Source: Flavobacteriales bacterium
GTDB lineage: Bacteria > Bacteroidota > Bacteroidia > Flavobacteriales_D > Crocinitomicaceae
Direction: 5' to 3'
DNA: 7,528 nucleotides
Assembly (NCBI GenBank): GCA_947496835.1
Contig: CANMFV010000043.1
Coordinates: forward strand, 1-7,528
Shown piece after piece: positions 1 through 6,820 of the stretch. The position numbers were made by a program, and so were the translations under genes. Numbering within the stretch: the stretch's first letter is position 1; every line of letters begins with the position of its first letter. Below the pieces are notes generated by a model, which did not search any database, had not been told where the DNA came from, and saw nothing but the letters and a program-made list of their open reading frames with translations.

Positions 1-1
1 C

Positions 2-2722
2 TTCGATGCAGCCACACAATTATCCATAAACACACATGCATTTTTTAATGTAATTCCAAATATTCAAGGTCAGTTGAGCATTGAATCACAAGAAGATATC
101 TTCACTTTTCTGGGGCAAGATTTAAGTTGTTGGATGAGTTCCTACGAACGGATGGAAAGTATCCTGAGAAAAGAATACGATCGTTCTGTGGAGATTTATG
201 GAAACTTGAATGAAACTGTTCGACATACGTTACCGAGTTCTTTGTATTTATCATCCGTTGAACTCCAAAGAAGCTTGGAGCGCATCAAAATAGTCGAATG
301 GGGCCCAGTATTCCATTATAAAACCAAGAGTCTCTTCGAATTCGATTTCATACCACAACCAAATTTCAACAAAAATTTCGAACTACTAAAAACGGATTTG
401 CTCGCTCGACAGTCCAATCGCTTTGAGAATTTAATTTTCTCCAATCAACCAAGACAAATTGAACGTCTATACCAAATTTTTGAGGATATCGGAGCAGAAG
501 TAAGCTTTACAGCCATCAATTTCTCGCTTCATGAAGGATTTATTTCTCCAGAATTAAAATTAGTCTGTTATACGGATCATCAAATCTTTGAACGCTACCA
601 CCGCTTTCGTTTAAAAGAAGGATTTAGACAAGCCAAACAAGCCCTTACCTTAAAGGAGATTTACAACCTTCAAAAAGGCGATTATGTCACACATATCGAT
701 CACGGTGTCGGACAGTTTTCTGGTTTGGAAACAATCGATGTCAATGGAAAGCCACAAGAGGCCATACGTCTTATTTATAAGGATGGGGATGTACTTTATG
801 TCGGAATTCACTCTTTACACCGAATTTCTAAGTTCACCGGGAAGGATGGTTCCGTTCCTAAAATGAACAAACTTGGAACACAAACGTGGGCAACCTTAAA
901 GAATAAAACGAAAAAGAAAATCAAAGAACTTGCCTTTGATTTAATTAAATTATACGCCACGAGAAGGAGTCAGCCAGGCTTTGCGTTCGCACCAGACAGC
1001 TATATGCAGAACGAATTGGAAGCGTCCTTTATGTTTGAAGATACGCCTGATCAGTTTAAAGCTACACAGGATTTCAAACGCGACATGGAGGCCTCAACTC
1101 CAATGGACCGCCTAATTTGTGGAGATGTCGGTTTCGGTAAAACGGAAGTAGCCATTCGTGCCGCTTTCAAAGCAGTGACCGATTCAAAGCAAGTAGCAAT
1201 ATTGGTGCCCACAACCATTTTGTCCATGCAACATTACCGAAGTTTCAAAGAAAGACTTTCAGCTTTCCCTTGTACGGTTGATTATATTAATCGCTTTAAA
1301 TCAGCAAAGGATGTTACGGAGACATTGAAGAAACTTGCGGAAGGAAAAATTGACATTCTCATTGGTACACATGCCGTAGTTGCAGACCGCGTGAAATTCA
1401 AAGATTTGGGACTCATGATTATCGATGAGGAACAAAAATTTGGTGTCTCGGTCAAGGATAAGTTAAAAACAATCAGAGCGACGGTTGATACATTGACTTT
1501 GACAGCAACCCCCATTCCGAGAACCTTGCAATTTTCCCTCATGGGCGCACGCGATTTAAGTATTATCAATACACCTCCTCCAAACCGACAACCGGTCCTT
1601 ACCGAAATTATTACATTTCAGGAAGAAACAATTCGAGATGCGATTGCATATGAGGTTTCGCGCGGTGGACAAGTATTTTTTGTCAATAATCGTTTGTCGA
1701 ATATTCGTGAAATAGCTGGAATGATTAACAGGTTGTGCCCGGGAGTGAGAGTGGGAATAGGCCATGGTCAAATGGATGGCAAACAACTCGAAAAAATCAT
1801 GATGGATTTTATCGAAGGGAAATACGATGTCCTTCTTGCGACAACCATCATAGAATCAGGCATTGATATTTCAAATGCCAATACCATCATCATCAATGAT
1901 GCAAATAAATTTGGCTTGAGTGATTTACACCAATTACGTGGAAGGGTAGGACGATCAAATAAAAAGGGATTCTGTTACCTCATTGCTCCAAAATACAGCG
2001 TATTAACAAGCGAAGCGCGAAAACGATTGGAGGCATTAGTTCAATTCTCCGATTTGGGTTCAGGATTCAATATTGCCATGAAGGATTTGGACATTCGTGG
2101 TGCAGGAAATATGCTCGGAGGAGAACAAAGTGGATTTATATCCGAAATTGGCTTCGAGATGTATCAAAAAATCCTGAATGAAGCCATGAAGGAATTAAAA
2201 GAAAGCGAGTTTAAAGATTTATTTGATGACCGCCATACGGATCAATTTGTAACATCCTATGTGCAAGACTGTATTTTTGAAACGGATATGGAAGTTCGTA
2301 TACCGGATGATTATGTAAACAATGTTGCTGAACGATTGAGTCTATACCAATCCCTAGATAGTCTAAAAAATAAATCGGAATTGAATCAGTTTTCGAAAGA
2401 CCTCATTGATCGATTTGGACCACTTCCAAAAGCGGTGAAAGAATTGTTGTTCTCTTTTGAATTGCGTTGGTTAGCTGAAGAACTAGGTTTAGAACGATTG
2501 GTTATCAAGTCTGAAAAATTAGTGGGTTACTTTATCGCCAATCCTCAGTCAGCTTTCTTTGAAACGGAAGCGTTTACGTATACGCTTAATGCCATCATGA
2601 AGCACCAAAGTGGCTACAGATTGGTTCAACAAAATGATAAACTCCGCTTGGTCATTGAACCAATTCGACACATCAAAGATGCATTTGAGAAATTAAGCGC
2701 ATTACAACTTCCTCAAGTTTAA
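2..2722 (+). CDS. mfd: Transcription-repair coupling factor Mfd (5'-truncated by window edge)
   Basis: Mfd is a cytoplasmic ATP-driven DNA translocase that pushes stalled RNA polymerase off damaged template and recruits UvrA for nucleotide excision repair. The frame is open back to base 2, so the TTG at 74 is internal and the real start lies outside the window. About 906 residues are visible; the family usually has about 1100 to 1150, so roughly 200 are missing. Numbering from the first visible codon: residues 1 to ~220 are the remainder of the UvrB-like N-terminal region; ~226-280 is the CarD-like RNA polymerase interaction domain (GDYVTHIDHGVGQF at its start); Walker A GDVGFGKTE is at 374-382; Walker B DEEQ at 475-478; motif III TATP at 501-504; motif VI QLRGRVGR at 644-651. 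The post-helicase element DIRGAGNMLGGEQSG follows from 697, and the C-terminal TRCF (D7) domain spans ~761-885. All motor motifs are intact. Family assignment is essentially certain. Confidence 0.97.
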   Translation, partial: FDAATQLSINTHAFFNVIPNIQGQLSIESQEDIFTFLGQDLSCWMSSYERMESILRKEYDRSVEIYGNLNETVRHTLPSSLYLSSVELQRSLERIKIVEWGPVFHYKTKSLFEFDFIPQPNFNKNFELLKTDLLARQSNRFENLIFSNQPRQIERLYQIFEDIGAEVSFTAINFSLHEGFISPELKLVCYTDHQIFERYHRFRLKEGFRQAKQALTLKEIYNLQKGDYVTHIDHGVGQFSGLETIDVNGKPQEAIRLIYKDGDVLYVGIHSLHRISKFTGKDGSVPKMNKLGTQTWATLKNKTKKKIKELAFDLIKLYATRRSQPGFAFAPDSYMQNELEASFMFEDTPDQFKATQDFKRDMEASTPMDRLICGDVGFGKTEVAIRAAFKAVTDSKQVAILVPTTILSMQHYRSFKERLSAFPCTVDYINRFKSAKDVTETLKKLAEGKIDILIGTHAVVADRVKFKDLGLMIIDEEQKFGVSVKDKLKTIRATVDTLTLTATPIPRTLQFSLMGARDLSIINTPPPNRQPVLTEIITFQEETIRDAIAYEVSRGGQVFFVNNRLSNIREIAGMINRLCPGVRVGIGHGQMDGKQLEKIMMDFIEGKYDVLLATTIIESGIDISNANTIIINDANKFGLSDLHQLRGRVGRSNKKGFCYLIAPKYSVLTSEARKRLEALVQFSDLGSGFNIAMKDLDIRGAGNMLGGEQSGFISEIGFEMYQKILNEAMKELKESEFKDLFDDRHTDQFVTSYVQDCIFETDMEVRIPDDYVNNVAERLSLYQSLDSLKNKSELNQFSKDLIDRFGPLPKAVKELLFSFELRWLAEELGLERLVIKSEKLVGYFIANPQSAFFETEAFTYTLNAIMKHQSGYRLVQQNDKLRLVIEPIRHIKDAFEKLSALQLPQV

Positions 2723-2759
2723 GCACAAATAAGCACAATCTATTAACCTACGTCAAGAG

Positions 2760-2785
2760 AAAGTTCAACTGAAATAATGAACTTT
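2760..2785 (+). terminator. Inverted repeat after mfd, possible weak terminator
   Basis: A perfect 8-bp inverted repeat AAAGTTCA / TGAACTTT (2760-2767 and 2778-2785) encloses a 10-nt A-rich loop, 38 nt after the mfd stop and 35 nt before the next start. It has low GC content and is not followed directly by a T run (the nearest is TTTT at 2801), so it is a poor intrinsic terminator. It could instead be an operator for the downstream YceI genes. The base pairing is seen directly; the function is inference. Confidence 0.3.
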
Positions 2786-2819
2786 GCCTTCAAATAATTG
2801 TTTTAAAAAAAATTAAAAT

Positions 2820-3389
2820 ATGAAAAAAGTAGTTTTATCAGTTTTTGCAGCATTTGCATTGCTTTCGTTTACAGCATTAGAAGTAGCTAATTGGTCATTG
2901 GACGGAGCTCATTCTCGTCTTGGATTCACAATCGTTCATAATAACATCACAAACATTAGTGGTCAGTTTTCTAACTTTGACGTGAAAGTCAGCACACCAA
3001 ATGAAGATTTCGTTGGAGCGTCAATCGAAATGACGGCACAATCAAACTCTATAAATACAGGATTAGAAATGCGTGATAATCACTTAAAAACAGCAGATTA
3101 TTTTGATGCCGAAAAATTCCCGACGCTTACGTTTAAAAGTACGTCAATTAAAAAAGGAAAAGGAAATAACTACATCATTCTTGGTGATTTCACGATGCAC
3201 GGTGTAACCAAAGCAGTTTCACTTATTGGAACGCATACTGGATCTGCTAAAAATAGAGCTGGTGGTGATGTAGCTGGATTGCAAATTGTTGGTGTTGTAA
3301 AACGTTCAGATTTTGGAGTAGGTGAGGCTGGTCCAGGTTTATCTGACGAGGTGAACTTAATCGCAGACCTAGAAGTATCTAAGAACTAA
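2820..3389 (+). CDS. YceI-family exported protein (first of tandem pair)
   Basis: This is a 189-residue protein of the YceI family, which forms a lipocalin-like beta barrel. Characterised relatives bind polyisoprenoid lipids in the periplasm; the physiological role of most members is unknown. Residues 1-19 form a signal peptide (Lys-Lys, then a hydrophobic stretch, with likely cleavage near the TA at 18-19), so export to the periplasm is expected. Family hallmarks follow in order: DGAHSRLGFTIVH at 28-40; GQFSNFD at 48-54; the INTG...RDNHLKTADYFDAEKFP block at 78-101; GDFTMHGVTK at 122-131; and RSDFGVG at 162-168. Length is normal for the family. The ATG at 2820 follows an A-rich leader with no Shine-Dalgarno sequence, as is usual in this phylum, and directly precedes the signal peptide. 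It is the first gene of a probable three-gene operon, with 18 nt to the next start. The ligand cannot be told from sequence. Confidence 0.93.
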   Translation: MKKVVLSVFAAFALLSFTALEVANWSLDGAHSRLGFTIVHNNITNISGQFSNFDVKVSTPNEDFVGASIEMTAQSNSINTGLEMRDNHLKTADYFDAEKFPTLTFKSTSIKKGKGNNYIILGDFTMHGVTKAVSLIGTHTGSAKNRAGGDVAGLQIVGVVKRSDFGVGEAGPGLSDEVNLIADLEVSKN

Positions 3390-3407
3390 TTTAAATTTCT
3401 TGAATAG

Positions 3408-3926
3408 ATGAAAACAGTTAGTTTTTTGTTGGTCTTTTTCATCTCTTTGACAGTTTTTGGTCAAGGATGGAAAATATTGGAGTCACACAACGTCGCTTTT
3501 TCAAATAAAGATGTCAGCGGAACGTTTGATGATATCAGCGGTAACATTACCTTTGATCCAGCCAATCTAACAGCTGCAAAGCTGAACTTTAAGTTAAAAG
3601 TTGAGTCTATTAATACAGGGAATGGTTTGCAAAACAAACATGCAAGAGGTGATGAGTGGTTTCATGCGGAGAAATATCCTTTCATAGAGTTTGAATCAAC
3701 TAAGATTGAAAAAACAGAAGCTGGATTTAAAGCCATTGGAAAACTTGAAATGCATGGAGTAAAAAAAGAGGTGTCTATTCCTTTTACTTTTGTAAAAAAA
3801 GGGAATAAAGGCACTTTTGTTGCCAAATTCAGCGTGAGCAGATCAGAGTACAACGTTGGTAAAAAAGGAAATGATGTTGCTGATAACCTTAAAATAACGG
3901 CGACATTACCTGTTCAGAAAAAATAA
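3408..3926 (+). CDS. Divergent YceI-family exported protein (second of tandem pair)
   Basis: This is a 172-residue YceI-like protein following the first with an 18-nt gap, on the same strand and presumably in the same transcript. Residues 1-18 are a signal peptide (Lys2, hydrophobic core, cleavage likely after FG before Gln19). The core family blocks are visible: SGTFDDISGNITFD at 37-50; SINTGNGLQNKHARGDEWF at 67-85, the counterpart of the INTG...H block of its neighbour; AEKYPFIEFEST at 87-98; GKLEMHGVKKEV at 111-122; and SRSEYNVG at 144-151. It differs in lacking the clear HSxLxFxxxH strand near the N-terminus, keeping only a shortened ESHNVAFSN there, and it lacks the insertion before RSDFGVG. 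It is therefore probably an old duplicate with an altered barrel opening rather than a recent copy. The role is unknown; a lipid or other hydrophobic ligand is inferred from the family only. Confidence 0.9.
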   Translation: MKTVSFLLVFFISLTVFGQGWKILESHNVAFSNKDVSGTFDDISGNITFDPANLTAAKLNFKLKVESINTGNGLQNKHARGDEWFHAEKYPFIEFESTKIEKTEAGFKAIGKLEMHGVKKEVSIPFTFVKKGNKGTFVAKFSVSRSEYNVGKKGNDVADNLKITATLPVQKK

Positions 3927-3932
3927 TTAATT

Positions 3933-4325
3933 ATGCTAAAAAAAATCATCTTTGCTCTTACTTCGGGTTTACTCGCTGGAGTTGTTTCCTACTTATATGG
4001 TGACATGATCCAAACGCAGTTAGTAGAGGACTATTCAAAAGAAGTTCCAACTATGGCTATTTTCATTTCCTGTTTAATAGGAACAATTTTAGCAACTGTT
4101 GGTCATTGGCTATTTACGAAGTTCGTTCCTAAGTTTGGAGAGCTTATTTTTGGAATCTTTTTTGCAGGACTTACAACGGCTAGCCTTATTGGTGTACTTG
4201 GTTTCGTCTTCAAGGGAGAGACAACGGAAGCACATCAATACATCTTTTATTCTTATGCAATGCCTATGCATTTCTTTCCTTTTTTGGCATGGTATTCGCT
4301 CAAACCACTATTTGAAAGAAAGTAA
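3933..4325 (+). CDS. Small four-helix membrane protein, unknown function
   Basis: I do not recognise the family of this 130-residue protein. Hydrophobicity suggests four transmembrane segments, at about residues 5-23, 41-62, 70-93 and 104-124. There is an acidic, polar loop between helices 1 and 2 (DMIQTQLVEDYSKE, 24-37), and the C-terminus is basic. Polar residues in or near the membrane include His58 at the end of helix 2 and His101 and His113 flanking helix 4. The start at 3933 lies 6 nt after the stop of the second YceI gene, and a strong terminator follows 18 nt after its own stop, so it is very likely the last gene of the YceI operon. Elsewhere, YceI genes sit next to a four-helix cytochrome b561-like gene, but the paired haem-ligand histidines of that family are not evident here. 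A membrane partner for the YceI proteins is a guess from position. Confidence 0.85.
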   Translation: MLKKIIFALTSGLLAGVVSYLYGDMIQTQLVEDYSKEVPTMAIFISCLIGTILATVGHWLFTKFVPKFGELIFGIFFAGLTTASLIGVLGFVFKGETTEAHQYIFYSYAMPMHFFPFLAWYSLKPLFERK

Positions 4326-4343
4326 CTAAATCAAGGAATTTAT

Positions 4344-4371
4344 AAAGGATGCTTCGGCATCCTTTTTTTTT
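4344..4371 (+). terminator. Strong rho-independent terminator of the YceI operon
   Basis: A perfect 9-bp stem AAAGGATGC / GCATCCTTT (4344-4352 and 4357-4365) is closed by a C(TTCG)G tetraloop, one of the most stable RNA loops, and runs into nine consecutive T residues (4363-4371). It lies 18 nt after the stop of the four-helix membrane protein gene. There is no matching A-tract upstream beyond the AAA of the stem, so it should work mainly on the plus strand. It separates the YceI unit from the T9SS cargo gene, which must therefore have its own promoter within about 60 nt. Confidence 0.93.
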
Positions 4372-4432
4372 GAAAAATAATCTCAGTTTTTCACAACGAT
4401 TTCTTCATTTAGACGTTTAACCTTTGGTAAAC

Positions 4433-6820
4433 ATGATGAAACGTAATTTATTTTTGACTTTGGTCGCATTAGCGATGTACTTAACGACATGGAGTCAATT
4501 GATTACGAATTCATCATTGTCTCCACAAGGACTCGTTCAAAATGTACTTTTGGGTAGTGGTGTAACGGTTTCCAATGTCACTTACAATGGAAGTCCTGGC
4601 GCTATCGGACAGTTTACGGCAAATAATACAAACCTTGGGATTTCTCAAGGAATTGTCATGACAACAGGTACCGTACAAGCAACGTCAAGTGGTCCGCAGG
4701 GACCAAACAATCAATCGAATGCCGGAATGGACAATAATGCTCCAGGTTCAACATTACTTACAAATCAAGTGTTAGGTGGCACACAAACGTTTAACGCTGC
4801 TACGCTAGAATTCGATTTCATTCCATATGCTGATACTGTTCGCTTCAAATATGTGTTCGGTTCAGATGAATATCCAGAATTTGCACCACCTAATAATTCG
4901 GGTTACAATGATGTTTTCGGATTTTTCATTTCGGGTCCAGGAATAGTTGGAAGCCAAAACATTGCACGTCTACCAAATGGAGGTGGAATCGTATCTATCA
5001 ACAACGTAAACGCAATAACCAATCAACAATTTTTTACCTTTAATGGGGATGGAAACTCTCCTCCATATAATAGTAGTCCACAGTACATTCAATATGATGG
5101 ATTTACAAAGGTTCTAGAGGCCGTGTCGAAAGTTCAATGTGGACAAACTTACCACTTGATTATTGCTATTGCTGATGCTGGTGATGGTCAATGGGATTCA
5201 GGAATGTTCCTAGAAGCAAATAGTTTATCGACCAAAACACCAATTGAAATTGATTACACACTTTCTCAGCAAGTATATCCCAATCCGGATTGGTTAGCGG
5301 AAGGTTGTGTATCAGCAACAGTTACATTAACACGCCAAAATAATTTATCTAGCCCTTTAACAATTCCCGTTCAAGTGAGTGGCACAGCAACAAATGGACA
5401 AGATTATTCTGGAATTCCAGGTAGTATTTCTTTTGGTGCGGGTCAAAATACAACGACTTTCACCATGAATGCCTTATTTGATAATTTAACAGAGGGACTG
5501 GAAAATGTTGTTATAACGCTTCCTATCAGTGACCCATGTGGAAATATTACTCCATTGGTTGTTACGTTATACATACAAGATGTAGCACCAATAAACGTTT
5601 CCATCAACGGTGGAACAATTACTTGTCCTGGTGACCCGATTAACTTAACATCAAGCGTTTCGGGTGGAGTCACACCCTATCAATATGTATGGAGTACAGG
5701 AGAAACAACGAGCTCCATTAATTTCACCCCCGCATCATCCCAAACAATCTCCGTTCAAGTCACAGATGCTTGCGCAAGTACTCCCGTATTTAGTTCTATT
5801 TTGGTAAATGTCCCACAATATCAGCCAATCACTTTATCTGTCAGTAATGACTTAACAGAAGTCTGTCCTTATATACCCGTAGATTTTGGTGTAATCGCGA
5901 GTGGAGGAATAGGTGCTTTGAGCTATATTTGGACGGTCAATAACACCTTAATTAGCACCAGTGATTCAATTTCGATTTCACCATCGATGACCACAAGTTA
6001 CATCATACAAGTAAGTGATATTTGTGGTAATGTTGCCACCGATTCTATTCTTTACACAATTACAAGTCCACCATTAACCTTACAAATGAATGGACCGATT
6101 CAAATTTGTCCAGGGGATAGTGCTTTTCTACAAGTAACGGCGTCAGGTGGATTCGGGAACTATTATTATTTGTGGACACAAACCAATGAAACAAGTCCGG
6201 GAATTTGGGTAAATCCAGCAGCGTCGACCTCCTTTTTTGTTCAAGTATCTGATGAATGTCAAACCTTCTTTGTAACGGGTGTTTCCCTGGCTCAGGTCAT
6301 TAAGCCAATTGCAGACTTTTGGGTGATGACTGAATATCCAATGGAAGGACTAAGTACTTCGTTTTTAAATCAATCTCAAAATGCGTGGGCCTATTCATGG
6401 GATTTTGGTGATGGTAGTTTAAATTCTTTTTTAATCAATCCAGTTCACATCTATTCCGATCCAGGTGATTATCTTATCACCTTAATTGCTACTAATGAGA
6501 AGGGCTGTGTAGATAGTATTAGTAAATGGATTAAAGTGATTCCAGAACGGTACATTTATTTTCCAAATTCGTTTACGCCGGACAACGATGCGTGTAATGA
6601 ATTTTTCTTTGGAAATTTTATCGGAATTATTGGCGGTCACTTTTACTTATACAACCGTTGGGGCGAACTTATTTTTGAGTCAACAGACCTAAATTTCAAA
6701 TGGGATGGAACATATGATGGAGTTCCTGTGCAGATCGGCACCTATTCATGGCATTTTGTGTATGAAATCGGTAAGGGAATATTTGAGGATTTAACGGGAC
6801 ATGTGAACGTCATACGTTAA
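4433..6820 (+). CDS. T9SS type B cargo: choice-of-anchor L, Calx-beta-like, Ig-like/PKD surface protein
   Basis: This is a 795-residue secreted or surface-anchored protein, probably an adhesin or matrix component; no catalytic domain is visible. I chose ATG 4433 (ATG 4436 is equally possible) because it directly precedes a signal peptide (KR, a hydrophobic core at 6-17, cleavage near WSQ at 20-22). Domains in order: choice-of-anchor L at ~28-267, with its FKYVFGSDEYPEF signature at 138-150 and a closing DAGDGQWDSG segment; a Calx-beta-like domain at ~290-372 (SGTATNGQDY, then a TEGLENVVITL end); three Ig-like repeats at ~387-459, 465-543 and 548-622, each with one Cys pair; a PKD domain at ~627-702 with WDFGDGS at 656-662; and the CHU_C / gliding-motility C-terminal domain at 707-795 (FPNSFTPDND, LYNRWGELIFES, WDGTYDG, ending TGHVNVIR). 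The last is the T9SS type B sorting signal, so outer-membrane export by T9SS with attachment or release is expected. The gene appears monocistronic: a terminator lies upstream and a convergent gene downstream. Confidence 0.93.
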   Translation: MMKRNLFLTLVALAMYLTTWSQLITNSSLSPQGLVQNVLLGSGVTVSNVTYNGSPGAIGQFTANNTNLGISQGIVMTTGTVQATSSGPQGPNNQSNAGMDNNAPGSTLLTNQVLGGTQTFNAATLEFDFIPYADTVRFKYVFGSDEYPEFAPPNNSGYNDVFGFFISGPGIVGSQNIARLPNGGGIVSINNVNAITNQQFFTFNGDGNSPPYNSSPQYIQYDGFTKVLEAVSKVQCGQTYHLIIAIADAGDGQWDSGMFLEANSLSTKTPIEIDYTLSQQVYPNPDWLAEGCVSATVTLTRQNNLSSPLTIPVQVSGTATNGQDYSGIPGSISFGAGQNTTTFTMNALFDNLTEGLENVVITLPISDPCGNITPLVVTLYIQDVAPINVSINGGTITCPGDPINLTSSVSGGVTPYQYVWSTGETTSSINFTPASSQTISVQVTDACASTPVFSSILVNVPQYQPITLSVSNDLTEVCPYIPVDFGVIASGGIGALSYIWTVNNTLISTSDSISISPSMTTSYIIQVSDICGNVATDSILYTITSPPLTLQMNGPIQICPGDSAFLQVTASGGFGNYYYLWTQTNETSPGIWVNPAASTSFFVQVSDECQTFFVTGVSLAQVIKPIADFWVMTEYPMEGLSTSFLNQSQNAWAYSWDFGDGSLNSFLINPVHIYSDPGDYLITLIATNEKGCVDSISKWIKVIPERYIYFPNSFTPDNDACNEFFFGNFIGIIGGHFYLYNRWGELIFESTDLNFKWDGTYDGVPVQIGTYSWHFVYEIGKGIFEDLTGHVNVIR

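Noticed and set aside
74..76. TTG as start of mfd
   Set aside because: The frame is open upstream to base 2 and the protein from here would lack a large part of the usual Mfd N-terminus; it is an internal codon.
1282..1786. Minus-strand open frames inside mfd
   Set aside because: They lie opposite intact helicase motifs of mfd and show no domain, leader or gene-like composition.
4099..4329. Plus-strand open frame overlapping the four-helix membrane protein in another frame
   Set aside because: It is a frame shadow; the 130-residue frame has coherent transmembrane segments, tight spacing to its neighbour and a terminator after it.
4424..4432. TTG start three codons before the ATG of the T9SS cargo
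   Set aside because: Two consecutive ATG codons at 4433 and 4436 lie directly before a normal signal peptide, so the weaker TTG is unnecessary.
5443..5673. Minus-strand open frame within the T9SS cargo
   Set aside because: It lies opposite the Calx-beta-like and first Ig-like domains and looks like a composition shadow.
5591..6297. DNA-level tandem repeat in the T9SS cargo
   Set aside because: The three Ig-like units are similar only in protein pattern; I see no long identical DNA stretches between them.
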